Assembly (NCBI RefSeq): GCF_003205295.1
Contig: NZ_QJRP01000008.1
Coordinates: 124,001-188,000, forward strand
Direction: 5' to 3'
DNA length: 64,000 nt
DNA from: Pseudomonas mosselii
GTDB lineage: Bacteria > Pseudomonadota > Gammaproteobacteria > Pseudomonadales > Pseudomonadaceae
In this document: positions 1 through 9,690 of the stretch, piece after piece
How the letters are laid out: each line of letters starts with the position of its first letter
Position numbering within the stretch: the stretch's first letter is position 1
Made by a program: the position numbers and the translations under genes
Notes under the pieces: generated by a model
The model's input: the letters and a program-made list of their open reading frames with translations, nothing else
Database searches by the model: none
Told to the model about the DNA's origin: nothing

Positions 1-915
1 CACGGCGGCCTCCAGGCGGGCCAGTTGCTCGCGATCCTGGATGCCGAAGCCGACCTGGGTGACCGCCTGGGCGGCGATGGCGGTGGCGCGGCGCAAGGTG
101 GCAGCGGGCGCTTCGGCCTGGAGCAGACCATGGACCATGCCGGCGACCAGCGAATCGCCCGCGCCGACAGTGCTGGCGATGCGCACCTTCGACGGTTGCG
201 CATGCAGCGCCAGGCCGGCGGCGAACCAGGTCACGCCCTGCTCGCCTTGGGACACCACCACATGCTCGACACCGCTGGCCAGCAAGCGCTGCGCGGCGCC
301 GCGCTGGCCGGCCGGGTCAAGCACGGGCTGTCCGAGCACCTCGCCGAGTTCCTCGGTATTGGGCTTGACCAGCCAGGGCGCGGCCTCGAGGCCGACGCGC
401 AAGGCCTCGCCGCTGCTGTCCAGGGCCACCTTCAATCCCTGCGACTTGAACATCAGCAGCAGCTCGCGCAGCCATTCGGGGCTGATCCCCCGCGGCAGGC
501 TACCGGCCACCACCACGGCGTCATGCTCCGGGGCCACCTCGGCCAGACGTTGCAGCAAGGCGTCGCGGGCGGCCTCGTCGACTTCAGGCCCGGGGCCGTT
601 GATATCGGTGACCTGACCATCGGCCTCGACCAGCTTGATGTTGCTGCGGGTCTCGCCGGGCACACGGACGAAGCAGTCGGCGAACCCACGCCAGGCGATC
701 AGCGCCTCGAACGGCGCCAGGTTGTCGAGCCCGAGAAACCCGCCGACGGTCACGCTGTGGCCCAGGTCGGCCAGCACCTGGGCGACGTTCAGCCCCTTGC
801 CGGCGGCATGGCTGTGCTGGGCCTGGCTGCGGTTGACCGCGCCGGGGCGCAGGCGATCGAGGCTGATGGTGATATCCAGCGCCGGGTTGAGGGTGAGGGT
901 GAGGATCTTGGCCAT
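1..915 (-). CDS. fruK: 1-phosphofructokinase, partial (3' end outside window)
   Basis: Phosphorylates fructose 1-phosphate to fructose 1,6-bisphosphate in the cytoplasm, the step after PTS uptake of fructose. Translating the minus strand from the ATG at 915 gives MAKILTLTLNPALDITISL, the typical N-terminus of PfkB-family phosphofructokinases, followed by an HAAGKGLN substrate-binding motif and, near the window edge, the PfkB catalytic signature VGAGDSLVAGM with its conserved Asp. The ATG overlaps the fruB stop codon (TGATG), so the two are translationally coupled. About 305 codons are present; the stop and any following fruA lie to the left of base 1. Confidence 0.93.
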   Translation of the reverse strand, partial: MAKILTLTLNPALDITISLDRLRPGAVNRSQAQHSHAAGKGLNVAQVLADLGHSVTVGGFLGLDNLAPFEALIAWRGFADCFVRVPGETRSNIKLVEADGQVTDINGPGPEVDEAARDALLQRLAEVAPEHDAVVVAGSLPRGISPEWLRELLLMFKSQGLKVALDSSGEALRVGLEAAPWLVKPNTEELGEVLGQPVLDPAGQRGAAQRLLASGVEHVVVSQGEQGVTWFAAGLALHAQPSKVRIASTVGAGDSLVAGMVHGLLQAEAPAATLRRATAIAAQAVTQVGFGIQDREQLARLEAAV

Positions 916-3764
916 CAATAACGCTCCACCAGCGCCCGGACTGCCTCGGCGCTGTCTTGTTGCAGGGCCTCGCGCGCCAGGGCGCGGGCCGTCGAAAGGT
1001 CGGCCTGGCGCACCAGTGCCTTGACTTCAGGAATGCTGCGGGCGGCGACGCTCAGTTCGTCCACGTCCAGGCCCAGCAGCACGGCTACAGCCTGCGGATC
1101 GGCCGCCAGTTCGCCGCACACGCCCACCCACTTGCCCTGGGCATGGGCGGCGCGCACGGTCATGTCGATCAGGTTGAGCACCGCCGGGTGCAGGCCGTCG
1201 GCCTGGGCCGAGAGGCTCGGGTGGCCACGGTCGATGGCCAGGGTGTACTGGGTCAGGTCGTTGGTGCCGATGCTGAAGAAGTCCACCTCGCGGGCCAGCT
1301 GTGGCGCCAGCAAGGCGGCCGACGGTACCTCGACCATGATGCCCACTTGCAGGTCGGCCACCGGAATTTCCTGGCGCAGGCGCTCGACCATGGCCTTGGC
1401 GGCGCGCCATTCATGGAGCTGGCCGACCATGGGGAACATGATGCGCAGCGGGCGATTGTCCGCTGCGCGCAGCAGGGCCCGCAGTTGCTCTTCCATCACC
1501 TGCGGGCGTTGCAGGGTCAGACGCACGCCGCGCACGCCGAGGAACGGGTTCTCTTCCGCCGCGATCGGCCAGTACGGCAAGGGCTTGTCGCCGCCCACAT
1601 CGAGGGTGCGCACCACCAGCGGGCGCCCGGCCAGGCCATCGAGCACCCGCCGGTACTCGGCCTCCTGGGTGGCCACATCGGGCAGTTGCGGATGGGCCAT
1701 GAAGATCAGCTCGGTGCGCAGCAGGCCGACGCCTTCGGCGCCCTGCTCCACTACCTTGTCGATGCCACTGCTTTCGCCGATGTTGGCGAACACTTCGACG
1801 CCGTGGCCGTCACGGGTCAGGGCCGGCTCATGGCGGTTGGCCCAAGCGATCTGCAAGCGCCGCTCACGGGCATCGCGCTCGGCCAGCGCCCGTTGCAAGC
1901 GGGCCTCGGGCGGCGCGACCTCGACCTGCCCGCGCTGGCCATCGAGCAACAGCGGCGTGCCGCTTTCCAGCAGCAGCACTGCCGCCCCGGCACCGACCAC
2001 CGCCGGGATGCCCAGGGCCCGGGCGACGATGGCGCTGTGGGCCGTGGCGCCGCCCTGGGCGGTGACGATGCCGGCGACCCGCGCCGGGTCCAGGCGCGCC
2101 ACATCGGATGGGCCCACCTCGGCCATCACCAGCACGTAGGGCTGCTCGGGCTCGACCACCGCCTGCACGCCACACAACTGGGCCAGCACACGGCGACCGA
2201 TATCCCGCAGGTCGGCGGCGCGCTCGGCCAGCAGCGCATCGTGCAGCGCTTCCTGCTGGCGGGCGGCGCTCTCGATCACCGCCATCCACGCGGCGGCGGC
2301 GCTCTCGCCCTGGGCCAGGCGCAGCTCGACGTCATCGGTCAGGGCCGGGTCGGCCAGCATTTCCTGGTGGGTGACGAAAATTTCGCCGATGGCCTTGTCG
2401 CTGCGTTGCACCAAGGCCTGCAGGTCGGCGTGCACCTTGTCGATGGCCGCTCGCAACCTGGCGCGCTCCTGGCCGGGCGACTCACCGCGCAGCGGGTAAT
2501 CGATTTCGCGCTCGACGCACACATGGGCCGGGCCACTGGCGATGCCCGGCGCGGCCGCGACACCTTGCAGGGTGCTGCCGGGCGCCGGAGCCTGGAGGAT
2601 TTCGATGGGTGGCGGCTCCACTGCTGCCGTTTGCGGCAAGGGCTCGACCTCCTCGCCCAGCCCCTGCTCGATGGCGGCCAGCAGCACCGGCAAGGCATCG
2701 GCGGCAACGCCCGGTTCGGCGATCAGTTCCAGCACCTGGCCACGGCGAGCGCCCAGGCTCAGCAGCTTGCTCAGGCTCTTCACCGAGACGGCGGGCTGGG
2801 CGCTGTCTTGCAGGCGAATGCGGATCTCGCCCTCGAAGCCCTTGGCCAACTGCGCCAGCACCTTGGCCGGACGCGCATGCAGGCCATGGGCGTTGGCCAG
2901 CACCACCCGGGCGCTGGGCCAGTCGGCGGGCGCCTCGCCGCCGAGCACTTCGAGCACGGCGCGGCTGCTGGTGGCCTGGTAGAGCATCTGCCCACGGCCC
3001 TCGATCAGCACCTCGCACAGACGCTCGAGCAAAGCCTGGTGGGCGGCGCCGAGGCTGGCCAGGCAGAACAGCCCATTGAGTGGCTGGTCGCGGTAGCGCA
3101 GTGGCTGCTGTGGAGTGACGAAGGCCAGCCCCGGTTGACGCACCTCGCGTTCACTGTGCAGCCACCACAGGCCTTCGCCCAGCGGCAGCGGCTCGGTCTG
3201 CTGCAGCACGGCGGCAAAGCCGCTGTCGGCACAGCCGGCGCGGTGCAGCAGGCGGGCACCGCGCCAGGCCAGTTCGTCGAAGTCCTCCGCCGCCAGGTTG
3301 AGGCCGACCAGCTGGGCATCCAGCGCCAGCTCGCGCGGCGCGCCTTGCAGCAGTTTGAGCAGCGCCTCGGCGCTGCTGGCCCGCCGCAACGCCTCGGCCA
3401 GGTCGGTTTCGCCCAGGGCGCGGGTCAGCAGTTGCAGCAGACGCAGGTGTTCGTCGGAGCGGGCGGCGATGCCGATGGCCAGGTAGACGATCTGGCCGTC
3501 GCCCCAGTCCACGCCATTGGGGAACTGCAGCAGGCGCACGCCGGTGGCGTACACCAGCTCGCGGGTCTGCGGCGTGCCGTGGGGGATGGCGATGCCCTGG
3601 CCGAGGAAGGTCGAGCCCTGCACTTCCCGGGCCTGCAACCCTGCCAGGTAGCCCTCGGCGACCAGGCCATCGGCAACCAGTCGATCGGCCAGCAACGCCA
3701 GTGCCTCGCCTTTGTCGGCGGCACGTTGGCCCATGGCAATCTGCTCCACGGCAAGCTCGAGCAT
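915..3764 (-). CDS. fruB: PTS fructose-specific EIIA-HPr-EI fusion protein
   Basis: Single polypeptide (949 aa) carrying all soluble phosphotransfer steps from PEP to the fructose EIIBC permease. Domains in order: EIIA-Fru (about 1-145, phospho-His62 in GIAIPHGTP), a linker, an HPr domain (about 285-370, His296 in GLHARPA) and Enzyme I (about 400-949, His576 in GGATAHSAIVARA, with the PEP-binding GTNDLTQY and CGELA motifs near the C-terminus). This multiphosphoryl architecture is the known Pseudomonas fructose system. A longer frame reaches 3785, but the ATG at 3764 has AAAGGAG six bases upstream, so I start there. Divergent from fruR with a Cra operator between them; followed directly by fruK. 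Confidence 0.95.
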   Translation of the reverse strand: MLELAVEQIAMGQRAADKGEALALLADRLVADGLVAEGYLAGLQAREVQGSTFLGQGIAIPHGTPQTRELVYATGVRLLQFPNGVDWGDGQIVYLAIGIAARSDEHLRLLQLLTRALGETDLAEALRRASSAEALLKLLQGAPRELALDAQLVGLNLAAEDFDELAWRGARLLHRAGCADSGFAAVLQQTEPLPLGEGLWWLHSEREVRQPGLAFVTPQQPLRYRDQPLNGLFCLASLGAAHQALLERLCEVLIEGRGQMLYQATSSRAVLEVLGGEAPADWPSARVVLANAHGLHARPAKVLAQLAKGFEGEIRIRLQDSAQPAVSVKSLSKLLSLGARRGQVLELIAEPGVAADALPVLLAAIEQGLGEEVEPLPQTAAVEPPPIEILQAPAPGSTLQGVAAAPGIASGPAHVCVEREIDYPLRGESPGQERARLRAAIDKVHADLQALVQRSDKAIGEIFVTHQEMLADPALTDDVELRLAQGESAAAAWMAVIESAARQQEALHDALLAERAADLRDIGRRVLAQLCGVQAVVEPEQPYVLVMAEVGPSDVARLDPARVAGIVTAQGGATAHSAIVARALGIPAVVGAGAAVLLLESGTPLLLDGQRGQVEVAPPEARLQRALAERDARERRLQIAWANRHEPALTRDGHGVEVFANIGESSGIDKVVEQGAEGVGLLRTELIFMAHPQLPDVATQEAEYRRVLDGLAGRPLVVRTLDVGGDKPLPYWPIAAEENPFLGVRGVRLTLQRPQVMEEQLRALLRAADNRPLRIMFPMVGQLHEWRAAKAMVERLRQEIPVADLQVGIMVEVPSAALLAPQLAREVDFFSIGTNDLTQYTLAIDRGHPSLSAQADGLHPAVLNLIDMTVRAAHAQGKWVGVCGELAADPQAVAVLLGLDVDELSVAARSIPEVKALVRQADLSTARALAREALQQDSAEAVRALVERY

Positions 3765-3891
3765 GACCCTCTCCTTTTGCGGCAACCCTGTCGGCTACCG
3801 AGGTATTGTTGTGGAATTCGACGGCAAAAGCCGCCAAAACGATCAGCGCAACAAGGGAAACCTTATTTCCAGGCAGGAAATTTCGTTTTGC

Positions 3892-3903
3892 TGAAACGTT
3901 TAA
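3892..3903. promoter_or_regulatory. Cra/FruR operator
   Basis: TGAAACGTTTAA; its complement TTAAACGTTTCA is, as I remember, the operator described for Cra in P. putida at fruB, and it fits the enteric Cra consensus. It lies in the fruB-fruR divergent region, abuts the fruR -35 element and is about 130 bp upstream of fruB, so it could control both directions. Fructose 1-phosphate is the known effector releasing P. putida Cra. Confidence 0.85.
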
Positions 3904-3904
3904 T

Positions 3905-3933
3905 CTGACCAAGCGGCCACGTTACTCGATAAT
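3905..3933 (+). promoter_or_regulatory. Candidate sigma-70 promoter for fruR
   Basis: CTGACC (3905-3910), a 17-base spacer and GATAAT (3928-3933). Each hexamer differs from consensus at one or two positions. It begins one base after the Cra operator, so bound Cra would block it, suggesting autorepression. It leaves a leader of about 120 nt before the GTG start of fruR. Confidence 0.5.
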
Positions 3934-4060
3934 CTGCCGACGAAAAAGCCCCATCCTGTCGGACAATTGCGACAATGGTCGTCTGCGCGCGGGCCCGCCG
4001 ATGGGTGAAACTAGCCGGTCAAGCCCCGCAGCCAGTCCCGGAAACAACAAGGAAAATTCG

Positions 4061-5056
4061 GTGAAACTCAGCGATATCGCCCGTCTGGCCGGTGTGTCCG
4101 TGACCACCGCCAGCTACGTCATCAATGGCAAGGCCGAACAGCAGCGCATCAGCAACAGCACCGTCGAGCGCGTGCGTGCGGTGGTCGAGGCCCACGGCTT
4201 CACGCCCAACCCCCAGGCCGCCGGCCTGCGCAGCCGCCACACGCGCACCCTGGGCTTCATTCTCCCGGATCTGGAGAACCCCAGCTACGCCCGTATCGCC
4301 AAGCAACTGGAGCAAGGCGCCCGTGCCCGTGGCTACCAGTTGCTGATCGCCAGCAGCGACGACCAGCCCGACAGCGAGCGTCAGCTGCAGCAGCTGTTCC
4401 GTGCCCGGCGCTGTGACGCGCTGTTCGTCGCCAGCTGCCTGCCACCGGAAGACGACAGCTATCGCGAGTTGCAGGCCAAGGGCCTGCCGGTGATCGCCAT
4501 CGACCGGCGCCTGGACCCGGCGCATTTCTGCTCGGTGATCAGCGACGACCGCGACGCCAGCCGCCAGCTGGCCCAGAGCCTGCTGAAAACCCGCCCACGC
4601 AGCATCGCGCTGATTGGCGCGCGCCCCGAGCTGTCGGTGAGCCAGGCCCGCGCCGGTGGCTTCGACGAGGCCCTGCAAGGCTTCGACGGCGACGTGCGCC
4701 GCTACCAGGGCGAGGCCTTCAGCCGCGAATGCGGCCAGCGCCTGATGCAGCAACTGATCGACGAGCTGGGCGGCCTGCCGGATGCCCTGGTGACTACCTC
4801 CTACGTACTGCTGCAAGGCGTGTTCGACACGCTCCAGGCGCGTCCGGAGAATTCGCGCGAGCTGCAACTGGGCACCTTCGGCGACAACCAGCTGCTCGAT
4901 TTCCTGCCGCTGCCGGTCAACGCCATGGCCCAGCAGCACGGCCTGATCGCCGCCACCGCGCTGGAACTGGCCCTGGCCGCCATCGAGGACAAGCGCTACG
5001 AGCCCGGCGTGCACGCCATCGGCCGCACCTTCAAGCAACGGATCGCCAAGGCCTGA
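4061..5056 (+). CDS. fruR: LacI-family fructose repressor Cra/FruR
   Basis: DNA-binding repressor of the fru operon (331 aa). The N-terminus, KLSDIARLAGVSVTTASYV, is the LacI-family helix-turn-helix, followed by a hinge and a periplasmic-binding-protein-like sensor domain that in P. putida responds to fructose 1-phosphate. An open frame extends upstream to 3806 but has no family similarity; the GTG at 4061 has AAGGAA about six bases before it and starts exactly at the helix-turn-helix, so I choose it. Divergent from fruB; tatD begins two bases after its stop. Confidence 0.93.
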   Translation: MKLSDIARLAGVSVTTASYVINGKAEQQRISNSTVERVRAVVEAHGFTPNPQAAGLRSRHTRTLGFILPDLENPSYARIAKQLEQGARARGYQLLIASSDDQPDSERQLQQLFRARRCDALFVASCLPPEDDSYRELQAKGLPVIAIDRRLDPAHFCSVISDDRDASRQLAQSLLKTRPRSIALIGARPELSVSQARAGGFDEALQGFDGDVRRYQGEAFSRECGQRLMQQLIDELGGLPDALVTTSYVLLQGVFDTLQARPENSRELQLGTFGDNQLLDFLPLPVNAMAQQHGLIAATALELALAAIEDKRYEPGVHAIGRTFKQRIAKA

Positions 5057-5058
5057 AC

Positions 5059-5856
5059 ATGCGCCTGATCGACACCCACACCCACCTCGACTTCCCCGAC
5101 TTCGATGCCGACCGCCCGCGCCTGCTGGCCAACGCGGCGGCACGCGGGGTGGAGCGCATGGTGGTGCTGGGGGTGTACCAGGACAATTTCCAGCGGGTCT
5201 GGGACCTGGCCTGCGCCAACGAAGGCGTGTACGCGGCACTGGGACTGCACCCGATCTACCTCGAGCAGCACCGCCCCGAGCACCTGGCGCAGCTGCGCGA
5301 CTGGCTCGAACGCCTGCGCGGCGATCCACGACTATGCGCGGTGGGTGAGTTCGGCCTGGATTTCTACCTGCCCGAGCTGGACCCGGCGCGCCAGCAGGCG
5401 TTGTTCGAGGCCCAGCTGCAACTGGCCTGCGACTTCGAGCTGCCGTCACTGCTGCACGTGCGCCGCAGCCACGCCCAGGTCATCGCCACGCTCAAGCGCT
5501 ACAAGCCGGCGCGGGCGGGGATCATCCATGCCTTTGCCGGCAGCTACGAGGAGGCGCGGGAGTACATCAGGCTCGGCTTCAAGCTGGGGCTCGGCGGCGC
5601 CGGCACCTGGCCCCAGGCGTTGCGCCTGCGCAAGACCCTGCCACGGCTACCGCTGGACAGCGTGGTGCTGGAGACCGACGCGCCGGACATGGCGCCGGCG
5701 ATGTTCCCGGGGCAGCGCAACAGCCCGGAGCACTTACCTGAGATTGCCGTAGCGCTGGCCGAAGTCATGGGGATCGAGCCAGGGCTGCTGGCCGAGGCCA
5801 GCAGTCGAAACGCTTGCGAGGTCTTTGGCTGGCAGTCCGACACGCATCCCGTGTAG
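5059..5856 (+). CDS. TatD-family metal-dependent hydrolase (DNase)
   Basis: 265 aa, the usual length for TatD/YcfH/YjjV proteins. The N-terminal IDTHTHLDFPDFD gives the first two metal ligands (His7, His9); EFGLDFY supplies the Glu, LLHVRRSH and IIHAFAGS the internal histidines, and ETDAPDMAP the C-terminal Asp. The family is a TIM-barrel amidohydrolase-like fold with metal-dependent DNase activity; the residue pattern is closest to YjjV, but I cannot assign the subfamily firmly. It starts two bases after fruR and is probably co-transcribed with it, with no obvious functional link to fructose. Confidence 0.85.
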   Translation: MRLIDTHTHLDFPDFDADRPRLLANAAARGVERMVVLGVYQDNFQRVWDLACANEGVYAALGLHPIYLEQHRPEHLAQLRDWLERLRGDPRLCAVGEFGLDFYLPELDPARQQALFEAQLQLACDFELPSLLHVRRSHAQVIATLKRYKPARAGIIHAFAGSYEEAREYIRLGFKLGLGGAGTWPQALRLRKTLPRLPLDSVVLETDAPDMAPAMFPGQRNSPEHLPEIAVALAEVMGIEPGLLAEASSRNACEVFGWQSDTHPV

Positions 5857-5905
5857 GAGATCGCCCAGCCCTTTGGGCTGCGCTATCGCGCAGGGAACTG
5901 CCCCC

Positions 5906-6040
5906 TGTGGGAGCGGCCTTGTGTCACGAAAGGGCCGCAACGCGGCCCCAACGATCTTTGCGTCAACACTAAAATCCTGGGGCTGATACGCAGCCCTTTC
6001 CGACCAGTCCGACGCCTCGGTAAGGCCTTTCCTACACGGG
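5906..6040. repeat. REP pair, class 1 (hybrid)
   Basis: Forward arm from 5906 (GTGGGAGCGGCCTTGTGTCACG...) and an inverted partner ending near 6040. The partner carries the alternative middle segment (TTACCGAGGCGTCGGAC read on the complement) instead of TGTCGCG. It lies between the convergent genes tatD and the chemoreceptor, a common REP location, and may act as a transcription barrier. Confidence 0.85.
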
Positions 6041-6057
6041 ATCTACGCTGCCCTCGA

Positions 6058-8070
6058 TCACACCCTGAACGCCCCGATCAACCGCTTGAGCTCCACCACC
6101 TGCGCCGATAACGCCCGGCTGGCGTCCTCGGTCTGGCAGGCGCCCTCGGTGGTGTCCTGTGCCGCGCGGTTGATCGCCACGATGTTCTGGTCGATGTCGT
6201 GGGCCACGGCGGTCTGCTGCTCGACGGCGGCGGCGATCTGCTGGTTCTGCTCGACGATCCCGCCCACCGCGCCAAGGATATTGCCCAGCGCCTGCTGCAC
6301 CTGGCGCGCCTCGTCCACGGTGCCGGCGGCCATCTGATGGCTGCTGCCCATCACCCGCACCGCCGCGCCAACGCCTTCGCGCAGGCGCTGGATCATCTGC
6401 GCGATCTCTTCGGTGGAGTCCTGGGTGCGCCTGGCCAGGGTCCGCACTTCGTCGGCGACCACGGCGAAGCCCCTGCCCTGCTCGCCGGCCCGGGCCGCCT
6501 CGATGGCGGCGTTGAGGGCCAGCAGGTTGGTCTGCTCGGCAATGCTGCGGATCACTTCCAGCACCCGGCCGATGGCCTGGCTGTCGCCCGCCAGCTGGTT
6601 GACCGCCACCACGCTCTGGTCGATCTCGCCGGCCAGGCGGGCAATGCTGCCCTGCTGACTTGCCACCAGGTCGCGGCCCGAGGCGCTCTCGTGGTTGACC
6701 CGCTGCGCGCCTTCGGCGGCCAGGGCGGCGCTGCGGGCGACCTCCTGCGCGGTGGCGCTCATCTGGTTCATGGCCGTGGCCACCTGCTCGATCTGCTCGC
6801 GCTGGCCGCTGACCGCCTGGTTGCTGCGGCTCGACACCGACAGCACCTGCCCGGCCTGCTCCTCGACCGTGGTCACGGTCTTGCCGACCTGCTCGATCAG
6901 CCCGCGAATGCGCCGTACCGTCTCGTTGAAGCCACGCCCCAGCTCGCCCAGTTCGTCCTGGCTGTTGGCCTTGAAGCTGATGGTCATGTCGCCGGCGGCC
7001 ACCTTGTCCATGGCATTGCCCAGGTTACCGAGGGTTTCGCGGGTGGAGACATAGAAGCCGCCGTACAGGTAGATGATCAGCGCAAACACCGTGGCCAGGG
7101 CCGCGACCAGCGCGACCGTGCGCAGGCGGTGCTCGCCCAGGCGCTCCTCCAGCTGGCCGTGCAGGTGGGCCAGGACCGCGTCGTTGAAGCGGTAGGTCTG
7201 CGCCATCAGGTCGCTGGTCTGCTGGTAGAAGCCGGCCCAGGGCGCATCCAGGGTCTCGGCCACCACCACCTGGTCCTCGAACAGGGTCGCGGCCTGCTTG
7301 ACCGTGGCCTGGCTGGCCTGGGCATCGCTGGCCAGCGCGGCCCTGAGCCCAGCATCGCTGGCCAGGACGTCGTCGAGGCGAATGGCGTAGTCGGCCGACA
7401 GCCGCTCCAGGCGCTGCAGCAGGTCTTCAAAACGCGCGCTGCCCGAGGAGTCCATGAAGCCGCGGCCCAGGGCCACCGCGCCCATCGCCCGGCCTTCGCC
7501 CAGGGCCTGGGTGACTTGCGCCGTGGCGTTGCCGACCAGCTCGCTCAACTGGCGCACCGAGGCCTGGCTGTCCTGGTTCAGCCCCGACTGGCTGGCGACC
7601 TGCTTGCCCAGCACCTGGGCCTGGGCCAGCAGCTTGTCGAACAGCGCCGCCTTGTTCTGCAGCGAGCTTTCGTCGCGGGCACGGGCAAAGGCCTCGGCCA
7701 GCTCGGTACGCTTGGCTTCGAGGGCCGGGTCGCTGCCCTTGAGGCCGTCGAGTCGGGCCTGGACCTTGTCCTGCAGGGCGGCGATACGGCTCTCCACATC
7801 GCCGGCCTGGCCCGATTGGCCCAATACGGCGTTGATCTGCAGCAGGTTGCCCAAGGTCTCCAGGTCGCCGCGCAGGGCCAGGCTCTCGGACAACGGCGCC
7901 AGCCCCTGCAGTTCGCCGCGGGTGGCCTGCAGCTGGTTGTAGGCATCGCGGACCAGGTAGAAGCTGGTGACCAGCATGGGCAGGAAGAACAGGACGCTGA
8001 TCAGGCTGAACTTCATGCCGAAGCTCAGCCGATTCATCAGTGCGATGGCCGGATAGAGCAGACGCTTCAC
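6058..8070 (-). CDS. Methyl-accepting chemotaxis protein, transmembrane
   Basis: Inner-membrane chemoreceptor (670 aa) signalling to CheA/CheW. One helix near residues 18-40, a periplasmic region of about 275 residues rich in predicted helix (consistent with a long helical-bundle ligand domain), a second helix ([21 protein letters not shown]), a HAMP domain, and a cytoplasmic signalling domain with the conserved hairpin tip ([20 protein letters not shown]). The ligand cannot be read from sequence. Start is GTG at 8070, preceded by AAGGAGGTG, a near-perfect Shine-Dalgarno. Monocistronic, convergent with tatD. Confidence 0.92.
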   Translation of the reverse strand: MKRLLYPAIALMNRLSFGMKFSLISVLFFLPMLVTSFYLVRDAYNQLQATRGELQGLAPLSESLALRGDLETLGNLLQINAVLGQSGQAGDVESRIAALQDKVQARLDGLKGSDPALEAKRTELAEAFARARDESSLQNKAALFDKLLAQAQVLGKQVASQSGLNQDSQASVRQLSELVGNATAQVTQALGEGRAMGAVALGRGFMDSSGSARFEDLLQRLERLSADYAIRLDDVLASDAGLRAALASDAQASQATVKQAATLFEDQVVVAETLDAPWAGFYQQTSDLMAQTYRFNDAVLAHLHGQLEERLGEHRLRTVALVAALATVFALIIYLYGGFYVSTRETLGNLGNAMDKVAAGDMTISFKANSQDELGELGRGFNETVRRIRGLIEQVGKTVTTVEEQAGQVLSVSSRSNQAVSGQREQIEQVATAMNQMSATAQEVARSAALAAEGAQRVNHESASGRDLVASQQGSIARLAGEIDQSVVAVNQLAGDSQAIGRVLEVIRSIAEQTNLLALNAAIEAARAGEQGRGFAVVADEVRTLARRTQDSTEEIAQMIQRLREGVGAAVRVMGSSHQMAAGTVDEARQVQQALGNILGAVGGIVEQNQQIAAAVEQQTAVAHDIDQNIVAINRAAQDTTEGACQTEDASRALSAQVVELKRLIGAFRV

Positions 8071-8202
8071 AGGTCACCTCCTTGAATTCTTGTTGTTCTG
8101 CGGGGTAGCACAAGGCCATCTAGGGCCAGTGGCTTTGTATAGCGCAGATTGGAATCAAGGTTTGTAACTTATGGTTAAGCAAGTAACGGGCTGATGAACA
8201 GC

Positions 8203-9033
8203 TCAGACCAGCACGGTCCACAGGGCGAAGCAGGCATACCACAATACGGCGCAACGCAGCAGCAGCTCCCACAGGCTGTCCAGGCGCTCCAGGCCACGCT
8301 GGCGGTCTTCCTCCTCGGGAATGTCGTCGGCCACCCGGCCGACCTTGGCCACCAGGTGCCCGGCGCTGACATGCCAGTCGAGCAGCTCGTGCAACATCAC
8401 CCGGGTCACCGCGACGAAGTTGCCGACCAGGGCAAAGCTCACCGTCATCACCCGCACCGGCAGCCAGTCCATGGCGTGGCGCAATTGCCCGGCCAGGGTC
8501 TGCAGCGCCGGCTGGCGGCTGTTGTCCATGGTCAGCGCCAGCAGGCGGTAGGTCAACGCAGCTCCGGGGCCGAGCAGGAAGTACCAGAAGATCACCGCGA
8601 AGAAGCTCTGGTAGGCCTGCCACAGCAGATGGCCCTGGACCCGCTTGATCAGGTTCTGGGCATCGTCGGCAGCCAGCCCCAGGTCGCGCTCGGCCACATG
8701 CAGCGCGGCCTGTTCGTCACCGCGACGCCAGGCGTCGCGAAACGGCCCGAGCGCCGCCTTCACATCGCCGCGGCCCAGGCTGTAGACCAGCACCAGCAGG
8801 TGCACCGGCAACGCCAGCAGGCCGTAGGCCACCGGCTCCAGCACATGCAACAGCAGCACGAGCAACACCACCGGCGCCAGGACCAGGATGCCCAGCGTCC
8901 ACCAGGGGTGGACCTTGCCGCTGCGCTCCAGGCGCACCAGCTCGCCCAGGTAGAAGCCGTCGCGCTGCAACCGCTGGCGCAGGGCCGAGAACTTCTCGAT
9001 CCACAGCGCCAGCACCAACACCAGAAAACTCAT
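8203..9033 (-). CDS. ampE: AmpE, regulatory signalling modulator of beta-lactamase induction
   Basis: Inner-membrane protein (276 aa) with hydrophobic segments near the N-terminus, at residues about 45-85, around 145-165 and at the extreme C-terminus (LLLRCAVLWYACFALWTVLV), matching AmpE/CobD-like topology. Starts MSFLVLVLALWIEKFSALRQ, as AmpE proteins do. It overlaps ampD by four bases (ATGA), the classic ampDE operon. In enteric bacteria and Pseudomonas AmpE contributes to AmpC beta-lactamase regulation; its biochemical activity is not established. Confidence 0.92.
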   Translation of the reverse strand: MSFLVLVLALWIEKFSALRQRLQRDGFYLGELVRLERSGKVHPWWTLGILVLAPVVLLVLLLHVLEPVAYGLLALPVHLLVLVYSLGRGDVKAALGPFRDAWRRGDEQAALHVAERDLGLAADDAQNLIKRVQGHLLWQAYQSFFAVIFWYFLLGPGAALTYRLLALTMDNSRQPALQTLAGQLRHAMDWLPVRVMTVSFALVGNFVAVTRVMLHELLDWHVSAGHLVAKVGRVADDIPEEEDRQRGLERLDSLWELLLRCAVLWYACFALWTVLV

Positions 9034-9596
9034 GCCTTGTCCTCGTTGCGTTGCAGCGCGGCCCGGTAGCGTGGCCAGTCGAAGGCCGGGCCCGGATCGG
9101 TCTTGCGCTGCGGGGCAATGTCGTTGTGGCCACAGATGCGCTGGGCGTCGATCACAGGCCAGGCCGCGCGGATCTCGCGGGTCAGCCGCTCCAGGGTGGC
9201 GTACTGGGCATCGGTATAGGGCAGTTCGTCGGTGCCCTCCAGCTCGATGCCGATGGAAAAATCGTTGCAGCCCTCGCGCTCGCCAAAGCGCGACACGCCG
9301 GCATGCCAGGCGCGGTCGAGCAACGAGACGAACTGGGTCACCGCACCATCGCGCTCGACGAACAGGTGCGCCGAGACGGTCAGGTGGTTGATGGTCGCGA
9401 AGTAAGGGTGTTCGTTCGGGTCCAGGCGGTTCTGGAAGAACTGCTGCACCTTGCCGGTGCCGAAGCAGGCCGGGGGCAGGCTGATGTTGTGGATGACCAG
9501 CAGCGCGATGGCCTCGCCGTCAGGGCGGGCGTTGAAGTTCGGCGAGGGGCAGTGGCTGACGCCGGTGAACCAGCCGGTCGCACGGTCCAATTGCAT
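9030..9596 (-). CDS. ampD: 1,6-anhydro-N-acetylmuramyl-L-alanine amidase AmpD
   Basis: Cytoplasmic zinc amidase (188 aa) that cuts the peptide from anhydromuropeptides during cell-wall recycling and so lowers the AmpR inducer level. Zinc ligands of the amidase_2 fold are visible: His36 (LLVIHNISLPP), His157 (CGHNDIAP) and Asp167 (KTDPGPAFDW), with the catalytic Glu in the IGIELEGTD segment. The frame opens at 9821, but MQLDRATGWFTGVSHCPSPN from ATG 9596 is the standard AmpD N-terminus. First gene of the ampDE pair. Confidence 0.95.
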   Translation of the reverse strand: MQLDRATGWFTGVSHCPSPNFNARPDGEAIALLVIHNISLPPACFGTGKVQQFFQNRLDPNEHPYFATINHLTVSAHLFVERDGAVTQFVSLLDRAWHAGVSRFGEREGCNDFSIGIELEGTDELPYTDAQYATLERLTREIRAAWPVIDAQRICGHNDIAPQRKTDPGPAFDWPRYRAALQRNEDKA

Positions 9597-9690
9597 GGTG
9601 CAGATCCTGAAATGACGCCCGAGACAGGTGCCCAGTATGCCGTGGCCGGCCGGCGCTTGCATGTAAATGATTGTGTAGGGAAAGTCAGCG

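Noticed and set aside
957..3908. Very long open frame on the plus strand opposite fruB (and similar ones opposite 6058-8070, 9691-11835, 38830-40029)
   Set aside because: High G+C opens the complementary frames; residue makeup is Gln/His/Gly-rich with no domain, and the opposite strand has clear families.
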